Assembly: GCA_937895465.1 (NCBI GenBank)
Contig: CALAYY010000193.1
Location: forward strand, 1-13,428
Length of the DNA: 13,428 nucleotides
DNA from: an uncultured Clostridia bacterium
Lineage (GTDB): Bacteria; Bacillota; Clostridia; Christensenellales; DUVY01
Reading direction: 5' to 3'
The position numbers and the translations under genes were made by a program. The first letter of the stretch is position 1, and each line of letters starts with the position of its first letter. The notes below the pieces were generated by a model. It was not told the origin of the DNA. It saw only the letters and a list, made by a program, of their open reading frames with translations, and ran no database searches. Shown here piece after piece: positions 1-6,338 of this stretch.

Positions 1-162
1 ATAAACGCTGAAAGCATCTAAGCGTGAAACCCACCTTAAGATAAGATATCCCATATCATAAGATAGTAAGACCCCTTGAAGACAACAAGGTTGATAGGTC
101 GGAGGTGGAAGTACAGCGATGTATGTAGCTGACCGATACTAATAGGTCGAGGGCTTAATCAC
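1..162 (+). rRNA. 23S ribosomal RNA, 3' end (partial)
   Basis: This is the last part of a large-subunit rRNA gene that begins upstream of the window. The stretch from about 1 to 30 (AACGCTGAAAGCATCTAAGC) and the stretch at 130-157 (GACCGATACTAATAGGTCGA followed by GGGCTTAA) are near-invariant bacterial 23S domain VI sequences. The exact mature 3' end cannot be fixed without the 5' half of the closing helix. I place it just after the GGGCTTAATC motif, give or take about 5 nt. A spacer of roughly 90 nt separates it from the 5S gene, and I see no tRNA in that spacer. Confidence 0.95.
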
Positions 163-251
163 AATACCTTGTGAGTTAAGACGAATATGATAATATATTA
201 AAATATTACTCTTTTCTATGCAGTTGTAAGTGTGCGAAACACATTTAACCA

Positions 252-368
252 TTACGGTGACAATGTCGGAAAGGTCCACCCGTTCTCATCCCGAACACGG
301 AAGTTAAGCTTTCCAGAGCCGAGGGTACTTGCTTGGAGACGAGCCGGAAGAGTAGGTTGTTGCCGTAA
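252..368 (+). rRNA. rrf: 5S ribosomal RNA
   Basis: This is a complete 5S rRNA of about 117 nt. The closing helix is visible: TTACGGTGAC at the 5' end pairs with GTTGCCGTAA at the 3' end. Between them lie the conserved core CCACCCGTTCTCATCCCGAA and the AGAGTAGG segment near the 3' end. It follows the 23S gene in the usual 16S-23S-5S order and is followed by an intrinsic terminator 6 nt later. The ends are set by the helix and may be off by 1-3 nt. Confidence 0.95.
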
Positions 369-374
369 ATCATT

Positions 375-404
375 AAAAAGGTCAGTCTATAGACTGACCT
401 TTTT
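375..404 (+). terminator. Intrinsic terminator of the rRNA operon
   Basis: A perfect 30-nt inverted repeat, with GGTCAGTC pairing to GACTGACC across a short TATA loop, is preceded by five A and followed by five T. This is the standard Rho-independent form. The flanking A and T runs make it potentially bidirectional. It lies 6 nt after the 5S rRNA and should end the rRNA transcript. Confidence 0.93.
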
Positions 405-445
405 GCTATCTCTCAATTAAAACTTTGTTTTAATTGAGAGATAGC
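405..445. repeat. Perfect 19-bp hairpin next to the rRNA terminator
   Basis: The arms at 405-423 and 427-445 are exact reverse complements of 19 bp, joined by a 3-nt loop (TTT). The left arm starts GCTATCTCTC and the right arm ends GAGAGATAGC. The hairpin begins at the base after the terminator's T run. It has no T tract of its own, so it does not look like a second intrinsic terminator. It could be a transcript-end stabilising structure, a remnant of a small mobile repeat, or a backup block to read-through. The structure is seen directly; the role is unknown. Confidence 0.85.
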
Positions 446-542
446 GGAGTCATCCAAATGCCCGAAAAAAGTCGATTGTTTTATATGAATTTTATATATT
501 TATTTTTTTGACAAGGGAGCCTTAAGGTAGCGTATAGAAAGC

Positions 543-621
543 AAAGCCTTCTTTCTCAAAAGAAGGTGGCATTGCCGTAAGGCAATGACGGATGATTTAT
601 TTTTTTAAAGTATTTAAAAGC
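543..621. repeat. Intergenic hairpin repeat, copy A
   Basis: This repeat of about 79 bp matches copy B at 778-855. It begins AAAGCCTTCTTT and contains two hairpins: CCTTCTTT/AAAGAAGG (547-554 with 559-566) and CATTGCC/GGCAATG (570-576 with 581-587). A tail of TGACGGAT and then a T-rich stretch ending TATTTAAAAGC follows. The last 36 nt differ from copy B at only about two positions. The design resembles the short hairpin-rich repeats scattered between genes in many gut Clostridia. That comparison is from memory, not from a search. Confidence 0.75.
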
Positions 622-674
622 ATTATATAAAGTCTATTAAATTAAAAGAAATTTGTCTAAAAGCCATCGTTCTC

Positions 675-756
675 ATTACACTTTCTACAACTGTAATAAA
701 TTAATCCTCAGTCACTTCGTGACAGCTCCTTTTGATAAAGGAGCCTATAGTGTAAT
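675..756. repeat. Small element with terminal inverted repeats and two hairpins
   Basis: An 8-bp inverted repeat, ATTACACT (675-682) and AGTGTAAT (749-756), bounds a segment of about 82 bp. Inside are two adjacent hairpins: GTCAC/GTGAC with a TTC loop (711-723) and GCTCCTTT/AAAGGAGC with a TGAT loop (725-744). The CTCAGTCACTTCGTGACAGC core looks like a repeat family common in gut Firmicutes genomes (recalled, not searched). It could be a MITE-like element or a structured transcript segment. No target-site duplication is evident. Confidence 0.6.
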
Positions 757-777
757 TAACTTAATCATATAATAACC

Positions 778-855
778 AAAGCCTTCTTTATCTAAAGTTG
801 TGTGACATTTTGGAGCAAAATGACGGATTATTTATTTTTTTAAGTATTTAAAAGC
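778..855. repeat. Intergenic hairpin repeat, copy B
   Basis: This is the second copy of the repeat at 543-621, in the same orientation, about 78 bp long. The first stem has decayed (CCTTCTTTATCTAAAG). The second stem is kept with different bases: CATTTTG/CAAAATG (806-812 with 816-822), against CATTGCC/GGCAATG in copy A. The tail TGACGGAT with a T-rich stretch and TATTTAAAAGC is almost identical. Paired changes in the stem suggest that its folding has been preserved, or that the copies come from different subfamilies. Confidence 0.72.
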
Positions 856-948
856 CAAAACTCTTCAACGGCAATTTTTGGCAGTTTATTATTTTTTTGT
901 GTAATGATTATATCTATATGTCTTGTTATCATATAACTGAGGGATATT

Positions 949-1836
949 ATGACAATAGAGCAAATAATAAAGCAGGATAAAATATTTGAAAACCAAACAG
1001 TAACATATTTGCCGTTAAACGGCGGGTTTTCAAATGAAACCTATCTTGTACAGGCAACTCAAGATAAATATGTTGTTAAAATCAATTTTAATCAAAATAC
1101 ATACCTTAAGCTTGACAGAATACAAGAATGCCTTGCACAGCAAAAAGCCGCCGCTTTGGGTGTTGCCCCTAAGGTTATATGTTATCCAAAGAATGCAGAG
1201 TATATGATAAGCCAATATTTTGAAGGGCACAATATGACTTATGAGGAAATAATTGATGCAAACAATATGCTCAAAATAATTGAGATTTTGAAAGGTATTC
1301 ATTCTATCAAGGGCGTAAACAGAGAATGTTCTTGTTTTGATTTGATTGATAGGTATGCCGAAGGAATCAAAGAGTTTAAGATAAGTATTCCTAACGGATA
1401 TTATGATGTTTTAAAAATGGCTGATATAATTAAAAACCGCAGAGTCAAAGACCGCCTTAACAATAACAGATATGTCCATAACGATATATTGTCCAATAAT
1501 ATTCTTTTTGATGGGCAAAAGATTATTATAATAGATTGGGAATTATCTGGCATGGGCGACCCTTTTATGGATTTAGCATCATTAGCATACAGCAATAAGA
1601 TGTCAAAAGCGCAGGAAGAGCTTATGTTAACGGCATATTTTGGATATTGTGATAAAGAAATCTTCAACACATTACAGGATATAAAATATATTGGCATGAT
1701 AAGAGAGGTAGTTTGGGCGCTCTTTTATGAAGGGCTCAATAAAAAAAGCGTCAATCATAACATTAATTATCGAGAAGCAGGTTTATATGCCCTTAACCGT
1801 ATCAAAAACGGATATAATACCCTTTGGGGCGATTAG
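949..1836 (+). CDS. APH / choline-kinase-family phosphotransferase
   Basis: The 295-residue protein belongs to the aminoglycoside phosphotransferase / choline kinase fold. Visible features are a nucleotide-binding loop GGFSNETY (25-32), the probable ATP-binding lysine in YVVKI (K44), the catalytic HNDILSNN motif (H177, D179, N184), and the metal-binding IIDWE segment (D196) followed by GDPFMDLA (204-210). Together these match LicA-type choline kinases, ethanolamine kinases and thiamine kinases. The substrate cannot be decided from sequence; a small alcohol or sugar-like molecule is likely, and antibiotic resistance is less likely. The start is supported by GAGGG 5 nt before the ATG. No lic, tagatose or phospholipid genes lie next to it, and it appears to be transcribed alone. 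It is cytoplasmic, with no signal peptide. Confidence 0.85.
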   Translation: MTIEQIIKQDKIFENQTVTYLPLNGGFSNETYLVQATQDKYVVKINFNQNTYLKLDRIQECLAQQKAAALGVAPKVICYPKNAEYMISQYFEGHNMTYEEIIDANNMLKIIEILKGIHSIKGVNRECSCFDLIDRYAEGIKEFKISIPNGYYDVLKMADIIKNRRVKDRLNNNRYVHNDILSNNILFDGQKIIIIDWELSGMGDPFMDLASLAYSNKMSKAQEELMLTAYFGYCDKEIFNTLQDIKYIGMIREVVWALFYEGLNKKSVNHNINYREAGLYALNRIKNGYNTLWGD

Positions 1837-1892
1837 CGATTTTTTCAGAAAACCTTCTTAGCTGATTTATTTATCTAACCTTATCTTTTTTT

Positions 1893-1921
1893 CACACTCT
1901 TAAAACTGCATTCATAATATA
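1893..1921 (+). promoter_or_regulatory. Putative sigma-K promoter of dpaA-dpaB-asnB
   Basis: The sequence CATAATATA (1913-1921) fits the sigma-K -10 consensus CATANNNTA in full. An AC (1894-1895, in CACA) lies exactly 17 nt upstream, as expected for the -35 element. In Bacillus subtilis and Clostridioides difficile the dipicolinate synthase genes are switched on by sigma-K in the mother cell, which agrees. The -10 is also partly compatible with sigma-E. The predicted transcription start falls at or within a base or two of the dpaA ATG. Confidence 0.6.
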
Positions 1922-1926
1922 AGTAT

Positions 1927-2727
1927 ATGAGCGATGGTGTTAAGAGAGTTTTTATTGTTGATATATCAGATAAAAGGCTAAAATCCGTTAAGCAAACACT
2001 TATCGACAGCGGAGATTCGGCTTACAATTTTGTAGAAGGCGAAAAATATGGAAAAAACAGTGAAATCCAGTATATTTTTATTTTTCCGCCGTACACCCCA
2101 ATTGACCATAAGCTAGCCAAAGTATTAAGCCAAAAAAGCATAGTTTTTGCTCTCGGTTGTTTTGACTTAGAAGCCCGTCAAATTCTCAAGGATAAACAAA
2201 TTACCGCAATTTTTTATAACGATGACGAAATGCTAGTTATGAAAAATGCATATCTTACGGCAGAAGGAACACTAGCTGCTATTATCAACAACACCGAAAA
2301 ATCATTAAAGAGCCTGAAGATTTTGATTTTGGGATACGGCAGAGTAGGCAAGGCTCTGTCTAAACTTTTGGATGATATAGGGGTAGAAGTATGTGTGGCA
2401 ACAAGCGATGTCTATGAAATTGCGCTGGCAACAGTATGTGTCAATACTGTCTATACTTTGGAAGAATATGGAAAAGACCTACCAAACTTTGATGTAATTG
2501 TCAATACCGTTCCAAAATTGATTTTAAAAGGAGAAAAACTCCAACACATAAGAAAAGACGCATTTGTTATAGACCTGGCATCTTTGCCGGGCGGTGTGGA
2601 TTTGGACGCGGCAAATGAATTGGGGCTTAATGTTTTACATTATCTTGGTGTACCTGCCAAAACTGCCGCTATTACCGCCGGACAATATCTGTATGAAAGC
2701 GTTAAAAGGGCGTTGGATAAAATTTAG
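1927..2727 (+). CDS. dpaA: Dipicolinate synthase subunit A
   Basis: DpaA (SpoVFA), with DpaB, oxidises the dihydrodipicolinate-pathway intermediate to dipicolinic acid in the mother cell. Dipicolinate then enters the spore core as the calcium chelate. The 266-residue protein has an N-terminal region of about 105 residues, an AEGT segment (112-115), and a Rossmann NAD(P)-binding motif GYGRVG (136-141). The C-terminal signatures DLASLPGG (216-223) and GVPAKTAAITAGQ (241-253) are typical of the family. It is somewhat shorter than the B. subtilis protein (about 297 residues). The ATG is the only usable start: a stop lies in frame at 1915-1917, and no other start codon occurs early in the gene. 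There is no Shine-Dalgarno sequence, so the mRNA may be leaderless. dpaB starts 4 nt downstream. Confidence 0.94.
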   Translation: MSDGVKRVFIVDISDKRLKSVKQTLIDSGDSAYNFVEGEKYGKNSEIQYIFIFPPYTPIDHKLAKVLSQKSIVFALGCFDLEARQILKDKQITAIFYNDDEMLVMKNAYLTAEGTLAAIINNTEKSLKSLKILILGYGRVGKALSKLLDDIGVEVCVATSDVYEIALATVCVNTVYTLEEYGKDLPNFDVIVNTVPKLILKGEKLQHIRKDAFVIDLASLPGGVDLDAANELGLNVLHYLGVPAKTAAITAGQYLYESVKRALDKI

Positions 2728-2731
2728 GCTT

Positions 2732-3307
2732 ATGTCAGGAAAAAATATCGGCTGGGCAATGACAGGCTCATTTTGCACGCTAAAAAGCTTTTTGCCTGTA
2801 ATGAAAAGTTTGACAGAAAAAAACAATGTAGTTCCTATCTTTTCTTTTTCGGTTGCAAGCAGTAATAACAGATTTACCAAAGCGGAAGAATTTTTTAGGG
2901 AAGTTAACGATATTACACATAACAAACCCATAATCACAATTGAAGACGCCGAACCGATAGGACCCAAAAAACTGTTGGATATACTTATTGTTGCGCCTTG
3001 TACAGGCAACACTCTTGCCAAGCTCAATCACGCCATAACGGATACTCCTGTTTTAATGGCAATCAAGGCACATCTTCGCAACGACCGACCTGTATTAGTC
3101 GCACTATCTACCAACGATGCCCTTTCGTCCAATGCTGTCAATCTTGGCGGACTTATTTATAAAAAGAATATATATTTTGTACCTGTATTTCAGGACGATG
3201 CTACCAACAAAACAAGGTCTCTTACTGCTGATATAGATTTGATTATCCCTGCAACAGAGCTTGCTCTTAGGGGTATTCAGATTCAGCCTATTATAAAAGG
3301 AGCATAA
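2732..3307 (+). CDS. dpaB: Dipicolinate synthase subunit B (flavoprotein family)
   Basis: DpaB (SpoVFB) is the 191-residue partner of DpaA and belongs to the flavoprotein/phosphopantothenoylcysteine decarboxylase-like fold. Signature segments are GWAMTGSFCT (7-16) at the N terminus, APCTGNTLAKL (88-98) in the middle, and PVFQDD (151-156) followed by the S-L-x-AD segment near the end. The ATG at 2732 is chosen over a longer open frame starting at 2594. The extra 46 residues would overlap dpaA and do not resemble the family, whereas the sequence from MSGKNIGWAMTG onward is the expected start. Only a weak ribosome site is present, so translation is probably coupled to dpaA, whose stop lies 4 nt upstream. 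Confidence 0.94.
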   Translation: MSGKNIGWAMTGSFCTLKSFLPVMKSLTEKNNVVPIFSFSVASSNNRFTKAEEFFREVNDITHNKPIITIEDAEPIGPKKLLDILIVAPCTGNTLAKLNHAITDTPVLMAIKAHLRNDRPVLVALSTNDALSSNAVNLGGLIYKKNIYFVPVFQDDATNKTRSLTADIDLIIPATELALRGIQIQPIIKGA

Positions 3308-3311
3308 AAAG

Positions 3312-5165
3312 ATGAGCGGTTTAGCCGGATGGATAACTGACAAAACAGATTTGACCAAACAGCAGCATACCTTATTAGCCATGTCCGAAACGCTAAAAAA
3401 TCGTGGGCCTGACGATTTTGGAGAAGAGGTAACAAAAGATGCTGCGCTTATCCATAGACGGCTAAGTGTAATTGACTATAAGACAGGCGTTCAGCCGATG
3501 ACCAGGACACTAAAAGGCGAGACCTATACGCTTATTTATAACGGAGAATTATATAACACTTCTGAACTCACTGCTGAGCTCAAAAGCTTGGGATATAAGT
3601 TTTTTGGATATTCTGATACTGAGGCGCTTTTGTATTCTTATATTGAATGGGGTAAAGACTGCCCCAATAGGCTCAACGGCATGTTTGCTTTTGCGGTATG
3701 GGAGCATAACAAAAAACGCCTATATATGGCTAGAGACAGATTTGGAATAAAACCGCTTTTTTATTATGTTTACGACAATAGCGAACACGGCAAAGGAATA
3801 ATCTTTGGCTCTATGATTAAGACTTTGCTGGCTAACCCCTTGGTACCCAAAAAAATTGACAGTCAAGGGCTAAAACAGATTTTTTTATTGGGACCTGGCA
3901 AGATTTCGGGCAGCGGAATTATAAAGGACATACACGAGCTAAAGCCGTCGCATTACCTTATATATGAAAATAACTGTTTTAAGACAGAACGCTATTGGTC
4001 TTTAAATGCCATACCTCATGAAGATAATTTGTTCTTGACAATAGAAAAAACACGCTGGCTTGTACTTGATTCTATCAAACGCCAGCTTGTAAGTGATGTT
4101 CCTTTATGCTGCTTTCTATCAGGCGGACTTGATTCTAGTATAGTTTCGTCTGTGGCTTCAGCTATGAGTTTGTCCAAAGGTCAGCTTTTAAACACCTACT
4201 CAGTGGATTATCAGGATAACGACCTATTTTTTGAAAAAAATGCTTATCAGCCTGACAGCGACAAAAAATACATTGTTCAGATGTCAGAATTTATCAAAAG
4301 CAATCATAATTATGTGACGCTTGACAATAGACAATTAGGGATAGCATTAAAGGATGCATTGATTGCCCGTGATGTGCCCGGCATGGCTGATATAGATTCT
4401 TCCCTTCTGCTGTTTTGTAAGGTAGTCAGAGAAAAAAACACTGTTTGTCTTTCCGGCGAATGTGCTGACGAAATTTTTGGCGGTTATCCTTGGTATCATA
4501 ACCCTGATACAATCAATCTCAACACTTTTCCATGGTCAAAAAGCCTTAATTTGAGAAAGAAATTAATAAGTAATCCTGAAATTCTTAAAGACTGCGATGA
4601 CTGGATACAGGCTTGCTATAATGATACTGTCAATAAAACTGATTATTTACCTCAAGATTCAGCAATTGAACGCCGTATGAGAGAGATGTTTATGCTGAAT
4701 ATTGAGTGGTTTGGGCAAACACTGCTAGAGAGAAAAGACCGTATGAGTATGTATTCGGGCTTAGAGGCAAGAGTGCCGTTTTGTGACCATAGGCTTGTGG
4801 AATATGCTTACAATATGCCATGGAAATATAAGGCATACAACGGCAGAGAAAAAGGAATCTTAAGAGAAGCCGTAAAAGATATTTTGCCCTATGATATAGT
4901 AAAACGCAAAAAAAGCCCTTATCCCAAGACCTTTAGTCCGCAATATCTAGGTTATGTAAAAGACGAAGTTACAAATATAATTAACGAAAAAGATAATATA
5001 GTCAATGAACTTATTAATACAGAGTTTGTAAAAAGCATGATAAATTCTCAAGGAGATTTTGACGATACCTTTTATGGACAGCTTATGCGTTTGCCTCAAT
5101 TATTGGGTTATATCATACAAATTGATTATTTTTTCAAACTTAACGGCATTGAGGTTGAAGTTTGA
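3312..5165 (+). CDS. asnB: AsnB-type asparagine synthetase lacking the N-terminal Cys nucleophile
   Basis: The 617-residue protein has the two-domain layout of glutamine-hydrolysing asparagine synthetase. The N-terminal Ntn glutaminase domain (about 1-205) shows RGPDD (31-35), HRRLSVID (48-55), YNGELYN (76-82), SDTEA (101-105) and ARDRFGIKPLFY (140-151). The C-terminal synthetase domain has the PP-loop SGGLDSS (270-276) and the SGECADEIFGGY motif. The family makes asparagine from aspartate, ATP and glutamine. Residue 2 here is Ser (AGC), not the invariant nucleophile Cys, although the glutamine-binding positions R50, N77-G78-E79 and D102 are kept. The usual SEIKAL segment reads SMIKTL (167-172). 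It may therefore use free ammonia, have another role, or carry a mutation or base error. The start has a good AAAAGGAG site (3295-3302) overlapping the end of dpaB. In B. subtilis the paralog AsnO is needed for sporulation, which fits the position after dpaAB. Confidence 0.9.
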   Translation: MSGLAGWITDKTDLTKQQHTLLAMSETLKNRGPDDFGEEVTKDAALIHRRLSVIDYKTGVQPMTRTLKGETYTLIYNGELYNTSELTAELKSLGYKFFGYSDTEALLYSYIEWGKDCPNRLNGMFAFAVWEHNKKRLYMARDRFGIKPLFYYVYDNSEHGKGIIFGSMIKTLLANPLVPKKIDSQGLKQIFLLGPGKISGSGIIKDIHELKPSHYLIYENNCFKTERYWSLNAIPHEDNLFLTIEKTRWLVLDSIKRQLVSDVPLCCFLSGGLDSSIVSSVASAMSLSKGQLLNTYSVDYQDNDLFFEKNAYQPDSDKKYIVQMSEFIKSNHNYVTLDNRQLGIALKDALIARDVPGMADIDSSLLLFCKVVREKNTVCLSGECADEIFGGYPWYHNPDTINLNTFPWSKSLNLRKKLISNPEILKDCDDWIQACYNDTVNKTDYLPQDSAIERRMREMFMLNIEWFGQTLLERKDRMSMYSGLEARVPFCDHRLVEYAYNMPWKYKAYNGREKGILREAVKDILPYDIVKRKKSPYPKTFSPQYLGYVKDEVTNIINEKDNIVNELINTEFVKSMINSQGDFDDTFYGQLMRLPQLLGYIIQIDYFFKLNGIEVEV

Positions 5166-5206
5166 GGCAAAGGCTTTCTTAAAAGAATTTATATAATCAG
5201 GCTTTA

Positions 5207-5235
5207 TTGCATTAAAACCAAACTTTTGATATACT
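5207..5235 (+). promoter_or_regulatory. Putative sigma-A promoter of the tyrA-aro operon
   Basis: TTGCAT (5207-5212) and TATACT (5230-5235) are separated by exactly 17 nt and match the housekeeping consensus at 4/6 and 5/6 positions. The predicted transcription start, 7 nt after the -10 hexamer, is the A of the tyrA ATG at 5242. The promoter sits in the 76-bp gap after asnB. It would let the aromatic genes run in vegetative cells, independently of the sporulation genes upstream. Confidence 0.65.
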
Positions 5236-5241
5236 TCAAAT

Positions 5242-6336
5242 ATGGTTTTCAAACGGATAAAAGCCGCCCCAAGAACTGTTTATGACAAAAGCATTGGAGT
5301 TGTCGGACTGGGCTGTATCGGCGGCTCTATTGCTTATAGTTTAAGCCGAGCAGGCGGTTATAACATAATAGGAGTGGATAACAATGTTGACACTCTTTCT
5401 TATGCTTTTGAAAAGGATATCATTCAACTTGGGCATACAGACTTAAATATATTAAAAGGCTGTGAGGCTGTTTTTATCTGCACGCCTATAGATACAGTTA
5501 GCAAGGTTATTGATGATACATACAAAGTTTTGGGGACAAGCGCTATAATAACTGATACCGCAAGCATTAAGGGTGCAATTATAGACAACCTTCCAAAAAA
5601 CATTAGGTTTGTAGGCGGGCATCCCATGGCTGGCTCAGAAAACGGCGGGATAAAAGCGGCTAAGGACTATATGTTTCAAAACGCTTATTATGTTCTTACT
5701 CCCTTGCCTGATGCATCCAAAAGCGATATCGAGCTTATAACAGATCTTGTTGAAAAAATGCAGGCATTGCCTGTAATTATAGACAAAGATACTCATGATC
5801 TGGCGGTCAGCAAAATCAGTCATTTGCCGCATATGGTAGCTTATACGCTTGTCAACAACTCAATAGACTGTGATATATCTAAGACGCTGGCAGCGGGAGG
5901 ATTTAGAGATATTACTCGCATAGCTTCAAGTCCTGTCAAGATGTGGCTGGATATTATCCGCCTCAACAAAGCCAATATAATGGATCAGCTAAAGAGCATG
6001 AATCAAGGGCTTAGCAGTCTATTAAAAGATATTGATGAAGATAATTATGAACAGATAAATAAGTTGTTTGAATCGGCAAGGCAAAAACGCTCAGAAATAG
6101 ATGCAGATAAGGGCAGGTTTTTTTTGTTAAGGGTATATGTCAAGGACGTTCCCGGAATAATTGCCAAAATAACCTTGATGTTATATAAGCAAAAAATTAA
6201 TATAAAAAATATAAATATCGAAAATTCACGTGAAGGGGAAGGCGGCGCATTGGCAATAAGTTTTGAAAGTGCTGCCGACAAAACACGTGCTTTAGAGATT
6301 TTGAGAAGAAAAAAATTTGATATAAAGACGGAGTAA
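5242..6336 (+). CDS. tyrA: Prephenate dehydrogenase with C-terminal ACT domain
   Basis: TyrA oxidatively decarboxylates prephenate to 4-hydroxyphenylpyruvate using NAD(P)+, the step committing to tyrosine. The 364-residue protein opens with a Rossmann motif GLGCIGG (22-28). It carries the family signature GGHPMAGSENGG (125-136) and the helix with H194 and H197 (SHLPHMVAY). From about 293 to 355 it has an ACT domain (RVYVKDVPGI and following), which in relatives binds tyrosine for feedback inhibition. There is no fused chorismate mutase domain, so that activity must come from elsewhere. The ATG is the only possible start: an in-frame stop lies at 5227-5229, and no other start codon precedes the Rossmann motif. 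No Shine-Dalgarno is visible, which together with the promoter spacing suggests a leaderless mRNA. Confidence 0.95.
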   Translation: MVFKRIKAAPRTVYDKSIGVVGLGCIGGSIAYSLSRAGGYNIIGVDNNVDTLSYAFEKDIIQLGHTDLNILKGCEAVFICTPIDTVSKVIDDTYKVLGTSAIITDTASIKGAIIDNLPKNIRFVGGHPMAGSENGGIKAAKDYMFQNAYYVLTPLPDASKSDIELITDLVEKMQALPVIIDKDTHDLAVSKISHLPHMVAYTLVNNSIDCDISKTLAAGGFRDITRIASSPVKMWLDIIRLNKANIMDQLKSMNQGLSSLLKDIDEDNYEQINKLFESARQKRSEIDADKGRFFLLRVYVKDVPGIIAKITLMLYKQKINIKNINIENSREGEGGALAISFESAADKTRALEILRRKKFDIKTE

Positions 6337-6338
6337 TT

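Larger units (their letters stand above)
446..948. other. Non-coding spacer with short structured repeats
   Basis: This stretch of about 500 bp is AT-rich and has no credible open reading frame on either strand. It holds two related repeats (543-621 and 778-855), a separate hairpin-bearing element between them (675-756), and a shorter possible remnant at about 511-535 that resembles the right half of the 675-756 element (GGGAGCC followed by a similar tail). The last 50 bp should hold the promoter of the downstream kinase-like gene, but I could not identify a convincing -35/-10 pair. Confidence 0.7.

Noticed and set aside
232..420. Open reading frame of 62 codons on the plus strand
   Set aside because: It lies across the 5S rRNA and its terminator, so it is a chance frame in structural RNA.
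895..940. Possible promoter of the kinase-like gene at 949
   Set aside because: Several TATA-like hexamers occur, but none has a fitting -35 at 16-18 nt. The region is AT-rich, so such matches are expected by chance.
2594..2731. 46-residue N-terminal extension of DpaB
   Set aside because: It overlaps dpaA in another frame and does not resemble the family. The conserved protein begins at the ATG at 2732.
5163..5200. Possible remnant of the AAAGCCTTC repeat after asnB
   Set aside because: There is only a short resemblance (CAAAGGCTTTCTTAAAAGAA) with no tail or second stem. It is too weak to call as a repeat or a terminator.
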